Positions 16,579 to 24,370 of a stretch of 64,000 nucleotides of DNA are shown here, piece after piece. The notes under the pieces were generated by a model. That model made no database searches and was not told where the DNA came from. It saw only the letters and a list, made by a program, of their open reading frames with translations. The stretch covers positions 1-64,000 of the forward strand of contig DATCLY010000018.1 in NCBI GenBank assembly GCA_036563665.1, in the 5' to 3' direction. The position numbers and the translations under genes were made by a program. This DNA is from FEN-1219 sp036563665 (GTDB lineage: Bacteria; Pseudomonadota; Gammaproteobacteria; Steroidobacterales; Rariloculaceae). Position 1 is the first letter of the stretch. Each line of letters starts with the position of its first letter.

Positions 16579-17436
16579 ATGGACCGCATCGCCGAAATCG
16601 AGAACGAGGTCTCGTCCGCGCCGTCGCCGAGCGCGCCGGCCGCGCTCGCCCCTGCGGAACGCGCGCGTCCCTCGGGGCGCTGGCAGAAGCTGCAGGCGCA
16701 GCTTCGCGGGCTGGTCGGCAAGGCCATCGGCGACTACCGGATGATCGAGCCCGGCGATCGCGTGATGGTCTGCCTGTCCGGCGGCAAGGATTCGTACACG
16801 CTGCTCGACATGCTGTTGTCGCTGCAGCGCCGGGCACCGATCGAGTTCGACCTCGTGGCGGTGAACCTCGATCAGAAGCAGCCGGGCTTCCCGCCGCACG
16901 TGCTGCCCGAGTACCTGAGCGGGCTCGGTGTCCCGTTCCGGATCGTGGAGGAGGACACGTACTCGGTGGTCAAGCGGGTCATCGAGCCCGGCAAGACGAT
17001 GTGCGGCCTGTGCTCGCGGCTGCGCCGCGGGATCCTGTACCGGGTGGCGGACGAGCTCGGCGCCACGAAGATCGCCCTCGGGCACCACCGCGACGACGTG
17101 GTCGAGACGCTGTTCCTCAACATGTTCTTCGGCGGGCGCCTGAAGGCCATGCCGCCGAAGCTGCGCAGCGACGACGGGCGCCACGTGGTGATCCGCCCGC
17201 TGGTGTACTGCGCGGAGCGCGACATCGCCCGCTACGCCCGCGGCCGGCGGTTCCCGATCATCCCCTGCAACCTGTGCGGGTCGCAGGAGAACATGAAGCG
17301 GCGCGAGATCAAGCGCATGCTCGCCGAGTGGGAGGCGCAGGACCCGGGCCGCACCGAACGGCTGTTCCGCGCGCTGCAGAACGTGACGCCGTCACACCTC
17401 GCCGACCGCGCCCTCTACGACTTCGAGCACCTGTAG
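16579..17436 (+). CDS. ttcA: tRNA 2-thiocytidine(32) synthetase TtcA
   Basis: TtcA uses ATP and a [4Fe-4S] cluster to thiolate C32 in the tRNA anticodon loop. The 285-aa protein shows the PP-loop SGGKDS (about residue 66), the CGLC pair, and the later CNLC pair near PIIPCNLCGSQENM, the characteristic TtcA cluster and C-terminal signature. Also typical are GHHRDDVVETLFLN and the region around FGGRLKAMPPKL. An N-terminal extension of about 30 residues (Ala/Pro-rich) is not conserved and may mean a downstream start. It is a lone plus-strand gene, divergent from the kinase and convergent with the Ser/Thr kinase, with a perfect REP palindrome after the stop. Confidence 0.95.
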   Translation: MDRIAEIENEVSSAPSPSAPAALAPAERARPSGRWQKLQAQLRGLVGKAIGDYRMIEPGDRVMVCLSGGKDSYTLLDMLLSLQRRAPIEFDLVAVNLDQKQPGFPPHVLPEYLSGLGVPFRIVEEDTYSVVKRVIEPGKTMCGLCSRLRRGILYRVADELGATKIALGHHRDDVVETLFLNMFFGGRLKAMPPKLRSDDGRHVVIRPLVYCAERDIARYARGRRFPIIPCNLCGSQENMKRREIKRMLAEWEAQDPGRTERLFRALQNVTPSHLADRALYDFEHL

Positions 17437-17455
17437 CTGCCTCGAGCCAAGCCCT

Positions 17456-17483
17456 GTGGGAGCGGCTGGAAAGCCGCTCCCAC
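17456..17483. repeat. REP-like palindrome, copy 3 (perfect)
   Basis: GTGGGAGCGGCT-GGAA-AGCCGCTCCCAC, a perfect 12-bp stem. It lies 20 nt after the ttcA stop and 27 nt from the convergent kinase stop, so it probably serves as a bidirectional transcript end or stabiliser. This is the best-preserved member of the family in the window. Confidence 0.8.
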
Positions 17484-17509
17484 CTGGGGGGTCGTGCGCC
17501 GTGCGGTCG

Positions 17510-18847
17510 TCAGCCGGCGGCTTCGCGGAGCGGCGTCGGGGGTGCGGCGAGCTGGTCGAGCGCTTCGATGAGCTCGCGGGCGTTCGCGAGGCGCTGGGAC
17601 TTCTCCTTCGCGAGCAGGCGGTCGATCAGCGGCTGGTAGAACGCGACGTCCGCGGGCAGCCGCGGCGGCGGCGCGTCGATGTGCTGGGCGAGGATGTCCG
17701 CCGCCGTGGCGCCCACGTACGGCTTCTCGCCGGTGAGCATCTGGAACAGCACCACGCCGAGCGCATACAGGTCCGTGCGCTCGTCCGTCTCCTCGCCCCG
17801 CGCCTGCTCGGGGCTCATGTAGTACGGCGTGCCGGTGATGTGCACCGTGTCGGGGTCGGACGCGGGCTCGGTCCGCCCGGAGAGCGCCGAGGCCGAGATC
17901 CCGAAGTCGATCAGCGCGACGGTGCCGTCGTCGCGCAGCATGATGTTGCCGGGCTTCAGGTCGCGGTGGACCACGCCCGCCGCATGGATGATGGCGAGCG
18001 CGTGGGCGATCTCGAGCGCGTAGCGCCGCACGTCCTCCAGGCTCAGCCGCTGCTCCAGCCGTCTGCCGAGGTGGCCGAGCGGGAAGAACTCCATCGCGAT
18101 GTAGCAGTACTGGCTCGTGACGCGGAAGTCGTAGATCTCCGGCACCGCGGGATCGTCGATGTCGTAGAGCACCTTGAACTCGTCCACGAACCGCGCGAAG
18201 TTCGCGTCCCGCGACAGCGAGCCGCGGCCGCGATGGAGCACCTTGAGCACCACCTCCTTGGCCCGCTCCGCGCTGTAGGCCACGTGCACCGACACGTTCG
18301 AGTGCTGCGCGAGGCAGCGGCGGATGTCGTAGCCGAAGAGCCGCAGCACGCCCGGAAGCTCGCCGTCGGGCCAGCCGAACGTGCCCCGGCGGTGCAGCAG
18401 GGCGCGCTGCACGGCGGAGAGCACCTGCTCGCGGCCGAGCAGCGCCTTCGGAATGTAGTCGAACGCTCCCGACTTGATGGCCTGCACGGCCGTGTACTCG
18501 CTGCCGCGATGCGTCAGCAGGATGACGGCGGGATTGGCGGGATCGGCCGCGATGGCCCGCAGCGCGCGCAGCGTTGGGTTGTCGGCCGTGCCGTCCTGGG
18601 AGAAGTCGCAGCCCACGAGCAGCACGTCGAAGGTCTTGAGCTTCTCGAGATCGCCGAGCGCCTCGGGCAGCGTGGCGCTCTGCGACTGCACGGACGCGCC
18701 CTTCCAGCCCTTCACGGCCAGGCGGAGCAGGGCAGCGCGGGTCTTGCCGTCGGCTTCGAGGATCAGGATCCGCGGCGGGGTTGGAGGAGCTGCGTTCACG
18801 GCTCCGAAACCGTAGCAGACGCAAGCTTTCGCGTGAGTGATTGCCAT
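17510..18847 (-). CDS. Receiver-like domain fused to Ser/Thr protein kinase
   Basis: From the ATG at 18847 this is a 445-aa protein; a GTG at 18799 is an alternative start with a nearby GGAG. An N-terminal receiver-like domain (about 24-150) keeps the Thr (ILLTHRGS) and Lys (DYIPKAL), but the usual phospho-Asp position reads VLLVGCD, so it may be inactive or shifted. The C-terminal Hanks-type kinase (about 175-430) is complete: Lys in VVLKVLHRG, HRDLKPGN catalytic loop, DFG in LIDFGISA, and GTPYYMSPEQARG activation segment. There is no transmembrane helix or PASTA domain, so it is cytoplasmic. It follows the SRPBCC gene by 47 nt on the same strand. Substrate unknown. Confidence 0.85.
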   Translation of the reverse strand: MAITHAKACVCYGFGAVNAAPPTPPRILILEADGKTRAALLRLAVKGWKGASVQSQSATLPEALGDLEKLKTFDVLLVGCDFSQDGTADNPTLRALRAIAADPANPAVILLTHRGSEYTAVQAIKSGAFDYIPKALLGREQVLSAVQRALLHRRGTFGWPDGELPGVLRLFGYDIRRCLAQHSNVSVHVAYSAERAKEVVLKVLHRGRGSLSRDANFARFVDEFKVLYDIDDPAVPEIYDFRVTSQYCYIAMEFFPLGHLGRRLEQRLSLEDVRRYALEIAHALAIIHAAGVVHRDLKPGNIMLRDDGTVALIDFGISASALSGRTEPASDPDTVHITGTPYYMSPEQARGEETDERTDLYALGVVLFQMLTGEKPYVGATAADILAQHIDAPPPRLPADVAFYQPLIDRLLAKEKSQRLANARELIEALDQLAAPPTPLREAAG

Positions 18848-18894
18848 CACAGGCGGACCGCGAGCCCGCCGTCGAGAGGCGCGTCCGCGGCCGA

Positions 18895-19509
18895 CTACGG
18901 GGCCGCGGGCTCCTCGGCCGCCGCGCGCTCGGCCCTCACGCGCACGGCTTCCACGATGCGCGGCAGGTCGCGCTTCATCGTGGCGCGCACCCAGAACCGC
19001 GGCACGGGCATGCCGGGATCGACCTCGAGGTCGTAGACCACGAGCGTCGCCCCGCTCGGCTCCGGCAGCAGCCACCACATGCCCTCGAGATAGGCGATCG
19101 GCCCGCTCACGCGGTGCACGCCGATCGTCTCGTAGCGCTCGTAATCGAGCCGGAACACGTGCTCGAAGCGGGGCAGGAAGAACGCGGGCTTCACCACCTG
19201 CACGAAGAGCTCCGCCTTGCCCCCGTCGAGCGTCTCGAGCCGCCGGCAGCTCACCACGTTCGGCACGTACTCGGGCGCGATCTCGCAGGCCGTGAGCACG
19301 TCGAAGATAGCTTTGGGCGGGGCGTCCATGAGCGCCGCCACCTTCACGCGCACGCGGCTCGAGCCCGGATCGCGATCCGAGTCGACCAGGATCTCGCCGG
19401 CCTCGAGCGGCGCGCGCTCGATCCACTCGAGGTCCACGTCGGCGGCGGCAGCGGCGCCGCCGATGAGCGGCAGCAGCAGGACGATCGCGCCGCGCCGCCT
19501 AGGCCGCAT
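18895..19509 (-). CDS. Exported START/SRPBCC-fold protein
   Basis: This 204-aa protein has a signal peptide (residues 1-23: GAIVLLLPLIGGAAAAAD). The mature part has the SRPBCC/START pattern seen in RatA- and cyclase-like proteins: VKVAALMDAPPKAIFDVLTACEIAPEYVPNV near the N-terminus, then a beta-rich body and a long C-terminal amphipathic helix (VRATMKRDLPRIVEAVRVRA). Such folds bind lipids or hydrophobic ligands; the substrate is not evident. The start overlaps the upstream hydrolase stop by 11 nt, suggesting coupled translation, and the kinase gene follows. Confidence 0.75.
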   Translation of the reverse strand: MRPRRRGAIVLLLPLIGGAAAAADVDLEWIERAPLEAGEILVDSDRDPGSSRVRVKVAALMDAPPKAIFDVLTACEIAPEYVPNVVSCRRLETLDGGKAELFVQVVKPAFFLPRFEHVFRLDYERYETIGVHRVSGPIAYLEGMWWLLPEPSGATLVVYDLEVDPGMPVPRFWVRATMKRDLPRIVEAVRVRAERAAAEEPAAP

Positions 19510-20356
19510 CCTCGGCGACCACGGTGTTCCGCAGCACGCCGATGCCGGCGATGTCCACCTCCACGACGTCGCCGGGCTTCATCCACACCGGCGGCTGGCG
19601 GGCGGCGCCCACCCCGCCCGGCGTGCCGGTGGCGATCACGTCCCCGGGCTCGAGCGCCGTCCACGACGAGCAGTACTCGATGAGCCGCGGCACGTCGAAG
19701 CAGAGCTCCGCCACGCTCTCGTCCTGCATCACCTCGCCGTTCAGCAGCGTGCGCAGGCGCAGGCGGCTCGGGTCGGGCTGCTCGTCGCTCGTGACGAGCC
19801 ACGGTCCGAACGCGCCGCTCGCGAGGAAGTTCTTGCCGGGCGTCCATTGCAGCCCGTGCCGCTGGAAGTCGCGCACGCTGCCGTCGTTGAAGCAGCTGTA
19901 GCCCGCGACGTAGGAGAGCGCGTCCTCGCGCGAGACCCGATGCGCGCGCCGCCCGATCACGACGGCGAGCTCGCCCTCGTAGTCGTACTGCTCGGAGAGC
20001 GCGGGGCGGACCAGCGGCCGGTTGTGGCCCACGAGGCTGCTCGCGAAACGCACGAAGATCACCGGGTACTCCGGCCGCTCGCGGCCCATCTCGCGGATGT
20101 GGGGCAGGTAGTTCACACCCACGCAGAGGAACTTGGCGGCCGCGTCGGGGATCGGCGGCAGCAGGTCCACGTCGGCGAGCGCGTAATCCGCGGGCAGGCC
20201 CTGCATGCCGCGCAGCACGTTCACGGCGCCCGCGCGCAGCACCTCGCGCAGCCCCGGAAACTCGCCGCCCAGGCGCTTGCCCACGTCGATCACGCCGCCC
20301 GCGACGGCGAGCCCGTAGCTCGCGGTGCCGTTGTGCTCGAAGCTGATCAGGCGCAT
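19499..20356 (-). CDS. Fumarylacetoacetate hydrolase-family protein
   Basis: This 285-aa enzyme of the FAH superfamily performs metal-dependent C-C bond hydrolysis or decarboxylation in aromatic-catabolite pathways. The metal-binding E-x-E motif is in DYEGELAVVIGR, preceded by VGVNYLPHIREM, and the C-terminal signature is LEPGDVIATGTPGGVG. I used the ATG at 20356 (RLISFEHNG) because a GGGGGA ribosome site lies 6-11 nt upstream, rather than the ATG 33 nt earlier. It lies downstream of thrS (91-nt gap). No aromatic degradation genes are nearby, so its substrate cannot be named. Confidence 0.88.
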   Translation of the reverse strand: MRLISFEHNGTASYGLAVAGGVIDVGKRLGGEFPGLREVLRAGAVNVLRGMQGLPADYALADVDLLPPIPDAAAKFLCVGVNYLPHIREMGRERPEYPVIFVRFASSLVGHNRPLVRPALSEQYDYEGELAVVIGRRAHRVSREDALSYVAGYSCFNDGSVRDFQRHGLQWTPGKNFLASGAFGPWLVTSDEQPDPSRLRLRTLLNGEVMQDESVAELCFDVPRLIEYCSSWTALEPGDVIATGTPGGVGAARQPPVWMKPGDVVEVDIAGIGVLRNTVVAEDAA

Positions 20357-20447
20357 CGCGTTCCCCCTTCGCCGCGGCCGACGATGCAAGGCATTGTACG
20401 AACGGGCCGCCGGCGCTGCACGGTGCGCCGCCGGCGGGCGCCTCGGC

Positions 20448-22388
20448 TCAGGCCGCCGCTTCCGCCGCCGGCGCGGCGGCGCCCGGGCGCGCTTCCGCCG
20501 CGAGCGCGTCGAGCGCCTGCTCGAGCGGCAGCACCTGCTGACCGCGACCGCCGAGACGGCGGATCGACACCGTGCGCTCCTCCACCTCGCGCTTGCCGAC
20601 GGCGAGGATCACCGGGACCTTCGCCAGGCTGTGCTCGCGCACCTTGTAGTTGATCTTCTCGTTGCGCGTGTCGGCCTCGGCGCGCAAGCCGCGCTCGTTG
20701 CAGCGCTGCGCCACCTGCCGCGCGTATTCGTCCGCGTCGGAGGTGATGGTGGCCACCACGATCTGCAGCGGCGCGAGCCAGAGCGGCAGGGCGCCCGCGT
20801 AGTGCTCGAGCAGCACGCCGATGAAGCGCTCGAGCGAGCCGAAGATCGCGCGGTGCAGCATCACCGGCGTGTGCTTGTTGCCGTCCTCGCCCACGTAGCT
20901 TGCGCCGAGCCGGCCCGGCAGGTTGAAGTCCACCTGCAGCGTGCCGCACTGCCATTCGCGGCCGATGGCGTCCCGCAGCACGAACTCGATCTTCGGCCCG
21001 TAGAACGCGCCGTCGCCCTTGTTGTGCTTGTACTCGAGCCCGAGCTCGCGCATGGCGGCGAGCAGCGCGGCTTCGGCGCGGTCCCACACGGCGTCGTCGC
21101 CCACGCGCTTCGCGGGCCGGTCCGCGTAGCGGATGATCACGTCGTCGAAGCCGAGGTCGCGGTAGATGCGGAGCAGCAGGTTGCACACCCGGCCCGTCTC
21201 CTCGGTGATCTGCGACTCCGTGCAGAAGATGTGCGCGTCGTCCTGCGTGAAGGCGCGCACCCGCATGAGCCCGTGCAGCGCCCCGGACGGCTCGTAGCGG
21301 TGCACCTTGCCGAACTCGGCCACGCGGTACGGCAGGTCGCGATAGCTCCTGAGCTCGCTCTTGAAGACCTGCACGTGGCCCGGGCAGTTCATGGGCTTGA
21401 TGGCCCACACCCGCTCGTCCTCGGTGCGGCTCGTGAACATGTTCTCGCCGTACGCCTCCCAGTGTCCGGAGGCCTCCCACAGCGAGCGGTCCATGATCTC
21501 GGGCGTGTTCACCTCGAGGAAGCCCGCCGCGCGCTGCCGCTCGCGCAGGTAATCCACGAGCGTGCGGAACAGCGTCCACCCCTTGTCGTGCCAGAACACG
21601 GCGCCGACGGCCTCGTCCTGGAAGTGGAACAGGTCCATCTGCTTGCCGAGGCGGCGGTGGTCGCGCCGCTCGGCCTCCTCGAGCCGCTTGAGGTACGCCT
21701 CGAGCTGCTTCTCGTCGGCCCACGCGGTGCCGTAGATGCGCTGCAGCATCTCGTTGCGCGAGTCGCCCCGCCAGTAGGCCCCCGCGAGCTTGAGCAGCTT
21801 GAAGGCTTGCCCGAGCCGCCCCGTGGAGGGCAGGTGCGGACCGCGGCAGAGGTCGATGAAGGCGCCCTGGCGGTAGAGGGAGATCTCCTCGCTCTCCGGG
21901 ATGCCGGCGATGATCTCCGCCTTGTAGAGCTCGCCCTGAGAGCGGAAGAACTCCACGGCCCGGTCGCGATCCCACACCTCGCGGGTGATCTTCTCGTCGC
22001 GCGCCACGATCTCGCGCATGCGCTGCTCGATGCGCTCCAGGTCCTCGGGCGTGAAGGGCTCGGCGCGCGCGAAGTCGTAGTAGAAGCCGTTCTCGATGGC
22101 CGGCCCGATGGTCACCTGCGTCTCGGGATAGAGCTCCTTCACGGCCTCGGCCATCACGTGCGCGGCGTCGTGCCGCAAGAGCTCGAGGCCCTCCTCCGAG
22201 TCGCGGGTGACGATCTCGACCTGCGCGTCGCGGTCGATCACGGCCGTGAGGTCGAGCAGCTTGCCGTTCACCCGCATGGCGACGGCTGCCTTGGCGAGGC
22301 GGTTGCCGATGGAAGCCGCGAGGGTGAGCCCGTCCACGGGGCCCTCGAGCTCCCGCTTCGATCCGTCTGGTAAGGTGATGGTCAACAT
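20448..22388 (-). CDS. thrS: Threonyl-tRNA synthetase
   Basis: ThrRS charges tRNA-Thr. From the ATG at 22388 it is 646 aa, close to E. coli (642), and begins LTITLPDGSK, the N-terminal TGS domain. The editing domain has HDAAHVMAE and DLCRGPHLPS. The class II catalytic core shows MNCPGHVQVFK (zinc Cys), the motif 2 region YEPSGALHGLMRVRAFTQDD and motif 3 near the C-terminus, followed by the anticodon-binding domain. An upstream in-frame ATG at 22460 would add 24 poorly conserved residues. In many gammaproteobacteria thrS precedes infC-rpmI-rplT; here an FAH-family hydrolase follows instead. The start is 86 nt from the divergent gloB. Confidence 0.96.
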   Translation of the reverse strand: MLTITLPDGSKRELEGPVDGLTLAASIGNRLAKAAVAMRVNGKLLDLTAVIDRDAQVEIVTRDSEEGLELLRHDAAHVMAEAVKELYPETQVTIGPAIENGFYYDFARAEPFTPEDLERIEQRMREIVARDEKITREVWDRDRAVEFFRSQGELYKAEIIAGIPESEEISLYRQGAFIDLCRGPHLPSTGRLGQAFKLLKLAGAYWRGDSRNEMLQRIYGTAWADEKQLEAYLKRLEEAERRDHRRLGKQMDLFHFQDEAVGAVFWHDKGWTLFRTLVDYLRERQRAAGFLEVNTPEIMDRSLWEASGHWEAYGENMFTSRTEDERVWAIKPMNCPGHVQVFKSELRSYRDLPYRVAEFGKVHRYEPSGALHGLMRVRAFTQDDAHIFCTESQITEETGRVCNLLLRIYRDLGFDDVIIRYADRPAKRVGDDAVWDRAEAALLAAMRELGLEYKHNKGDGAFYGPKIEFVLRDAIGREWQCGTLQVDFNLPGRLGASYVGEDGNKHTPVMLHRAIFGSLERFIGVLLEHYAGALPLWLAPLQIVVATITSDADEYARQVAQRCNERGLRAEADTRNEKINYKVREHSLAKVPVILAVGKREVEERTVSIRRLGGRGQQVLPLEQALDALAAEARPGAAAPAAEAAA

Positions 22389-22474
22389 GGGCGGTCGCGC
22401 GTCGAGCCGAGCGAGCGATTGTACGCCACGCGCCGCCGGCGTGCCGACCGCGCCCCACACGCGAGGACAGTCAG

Positions 22475-23260
22475 ATGCGCGACGACGACACGCTCGAGAT
22501 CTTCATGTTCCCCTGCCTGCAGGACAACTACGGCTTCCTGCTGCACGACCGCCCGACGGGTGCGACGGCCGCGGTGGACACGCCGGACGCCGAGGCGATC
22601 CTCGCCGCGCTCGAGCAGAAGGGCTGGCGGCTCACGCATATCCTCAACACGCACCATCACGGCGACCACGCGGGCGGGAATCTGCGGCTCAAGGCCGAAA
22701 CCGGCTGCCGCATCGTGGGCCCGCGGGCCGACGCCGCCCGCATTCCGGGCATCGACGTCGGCGTGGGCGACGGCGACGTGTTCGAGCTCGGCAGCCAGCG
22801 CGTGGAGGCGTACGACACGCCGGGCCACACCCGCGGCCATATCGTCTACCGGATCCCGGACCGCAAGGTCGCGTTCGTCGGCGACACGCTGTTCGCGCTC
22901 GGCTGCGGACGGCTGTTCGAGGGCACGCCGGCGCAGATGTGGTCGTCGCTCGGCAAGATCATGGCGTGGCCGGACGACACCGCGCTCTACTGTGCCCACG
23001 AGTACACGGCGGCGAACGCCCGCTTCGCGCTCACGGTCGAGCCGGACAACGAGGCGCTGCGCGAGCGGGCGCGCGAGGTGGAGCGGCGGCGGGCGCGCGG
23101 CGAGCCCACGGTGCCTACCACGGTGGCCGCGGAGAAGGCCACGAACCCGTTCGTGCGGGCGACGAGCCCCGCGCTGCAGCGCGCCGTGGGGCTTCCGGGC
23201 GGCGACCCGGTCGAGGTGTTCGCGCGCACGCGCGCGATGAAGGACGCGTTCCGCGGCTGA
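22475..23260 (+). CDS. gloB: Hydroxyacylglutathione hydrolase (glyoxalase II)
   Basis: Glyoxalase II hydrolyses S-lactoylglutathione to lactate and glutathione, the second step of methylglyoxal detoxification. The 261-aa metallo-beta-lactamase-fold protein has the binuclear metal motif THHHGDHAGGN (about residues 59-69), the later ligands in DTPGHTRGHI and VGDTLFALGCGRLFEG, and CAHEYT. The C-terminal glutathione-binding part ends with FVRATSPALQ and VFARTRAMKD, which sets it apart from generic hydrolases. Length fits GloB (about 255). The start is 86 nt from the divergent thrS. Confidence 0.93.
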   Translation: MRDDDTLEIFMFPCLQDNYGFLLHDRPTGATAAVDTPDAEAILAALEQKGWRLTHILNTHHHGDHAGGNLRLKAETGCRIVGPRADAARIPGIDVGVGDGDVFELGSQRVEAYDTPGHTRGHIVYRIPDRKVAFVGDTLFALGCGRLFEGTPAQMWSSLGKIMAWPDDTALYCAHEYTAANARFALTVEPDNEALRERAREVERRRARGEPTVPTTVAAEKATNPFVRATSPALQRAVGLPGGDPVEVFARTRAMKDAFRG

Positions 23261-23343
23261 CGGCGGGTCAGGGAGGCGTGCCGCCCGGGGCGCGAGAGCC
23301 CTCGCGGCCCCTCGAATCGGCCTCGCACGGGCGCGCCGGGATC

Positions 23344-23365
23344 GCGGCTGGAAAGCCGCTCCCAC
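23344..23365. repeat. REP-like palindrome, copy 4 (half-truncated, inverted)
   Basis: GCGGCT-GGAA-AGCCGCTCCCAC preceded by GGGATC. It is the inverted counterpart of the 10793 copy and carries the same truncation (GATC instead of the outer arm). It lies between the convergent gloB and PilZ gene ends and may terminate both. Confidence 0.7.
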
Positions 23366-23386
23366 AGGCTGCCGGCGGCCAGCGGC

Positions 23387-23674
23387 TCAGGCGGAGGTTC
23401 GCACCTGCGAGCGCGACTGCATCATGCAGCCCGCGCCGCGCTCGGAGACGTGCGCGATCACGGCCTTGCGGCGATGCAGCCGGATCGTGTCCCCCAGATT
23501 CACCGCGAAGACCAGGTTCACGACGGTGCCCGGCGGCAGCCCCAGCGACTTGATCTCGAGGAACACGCCCATGGCCGACAGGTTGCGGGCGCGACAGCGG
23601 TACAGAGGGCCGCCTGGAACGGACAGGTACACGGTGGTCGAGACTTTGTTTCGTTCCAGCAGACGACGCTCCAT
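23387..23674 (-). CDS. Small PilZ-domain protein (c-di-GMP binding)
   Basis: This 95-aa protein is a single PilZ domain. The ATG at 23674 has GAGGGG about 8 nt upstream. Arg4 and Arg8 (ERRLLERNKV) give the RxxxR motif and NLSAMG (31-36) the [D/N]xSxxG motif, the two halves of the c-di-GMP site, followed by a PilZ-like beta-barrel (VFLEIKSLGLPPGTVV). Such proteins couple c-di-GMP to motility, pili or export partners. It sits alone between convergent gloB and the sigma-28-driven small gene, at the border of the motility island. Confidence 0.85.
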   Translation of the reverse strand: MERRLLERNKVSTTVYLSVPGGPLYRCRARNLSAMGVFLEIKSLGLPPGTVVNLVFAVNLGDTIRLHRRKAVIAHVSERGAGCMMQSRSQVRTSA

Positions 23675-23877
23675 CTGCCAGCCCCTCGTTGTTGTGTTGT
23701 CGACCAGAAAAGCATGCCGCGCGACGCGGCAAAAGCAAGTCGTAGGCGCCGAATGCGGGTACGCTGCGGTCTGCGATTGCGCTTCGCCCCGATGGCGCAC
23801 CCGATTATGTCGAGCGGACGCCGAGGCGGGCTCCCGACCGCCGCGCGGCGCCCATGCCGCGGCCGGCGCCGGCGCTC

Positions 23878-23910
23878 GCCGGGAAGCGGCCCGAAGGCCG
23901 CTCCCGGCGG
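23878..23910 (-). terminator. Strong hairpin after the small secreted-protein gene
   Basis: GCCGGGA-A-GCGGCC and GGCCGCTCCCGGC pair around CGAA with one bulged base, 7 nt beyond the stop at 23917. There is no T-run, so it may be an unconventional terminator or mRNA-stabilising element. Its sequence is a diverged relative of the nearby REP-like palindromes (AAGCGGCC / GGCCGCTCCC). Confidence 0.55.
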
Positions 23911-23916
23911 CCTGGA

Positions 23917-24255
23917 TCAGTTCACGGAAGCCTGGCGCAGCTGCATCGAGCGGTTGAACGCGCGCAGCTCCCGGTTGAAGCGATCCGCGAGCTCCTGCGC
24001 CTCGGCGACGGCCTTGTCGCGCTGCACGGCCAGCGCCTGCCGACGGCCCGCCGGCTCGTTGTCCACGCACGCGGCGAAGGCCTCCAGCTGCCTCACGTAG
24101 CTCGCCACGCGGCGCTGCGCGGCCTCCATTTCCGCCTGCGTCGCCGTCGCGCCGCGCGGGAGGTCGTCCCCGACGGTGTTCTCGGGGTACTCGCAGGCCA
24201 GTGCCGGCCCTCCCAGCAGTGCGCACAGGATTAGCGTGCAGGACGTCCTTTTCAT
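23917..24255 (-). CDS. Small secreted protein under sigma-28 control
   Basis: I do not recognise this 112-aa protein. The ATG at 24255 has AAGGAG at 6-nt spacing. A signal peptide (residues 1-20: LILCALLGGPALACE) leads to a mature chain that is mostly helical with an Ala/Gln/Arg-rich coiled-coil pattern (ATQAEMEAAQRRVASYVRQL) and two cysteines besides those near the signal (20 and about 63). It has its own FliA-type promoter 71 nt upstream, so it should be made with late flagellar genes and act in the periplasm or outside. It could be an envelope or filament-associated factor; nothing more can be claimed. Confidence 0.75.
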   Translation of the reverse strand: MKRTSCTLILCALLGGPALACEYPENTVGDDLPRGATATQAEMEAAQRRVASYVRQLEAFAACVDNEPAGRRQALAVQRDKAVAEAQELADRFNRELRAFNRSMQLRQASVN

Positions 24256-24325
24256 CACGTTCTCCTTGAGGGTCACCTTCGGTCGTAACGGTCGTCGGCC
24301 CTGGGGCGAGCGACCCGCGCGACTG

Positions 24326-24352
24326 TTATCGGCAGGCCGGCCAGGAACCTTA
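24326..24352 (-). promoter_or_regulatory. Sigma-28 (FliA) promoter of the small secreted-protein gene
   Basis: Minus-strand TAAGGTTC (24345-24352), 11-nt spacer, GCCGATAA (24326-24333), an exact -10 match and correct N11 spacing. Transcription should start near 24319, about 64 nt before the ATG. It lies in the gap after the sensor-less receptor gene, so the small gene need not depend on readthrough. Confidence 0.85.
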
Positions 24353-24370
24353 GTGGTGCAAAGCAATTTG

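Noticed and set aside
20448..22460. Longer thrS start at 22460
   Set aside because: The 24 extra residues are unlike ThrRS N-termini, while the ATG at 22388 begins the conserved TGS domain.
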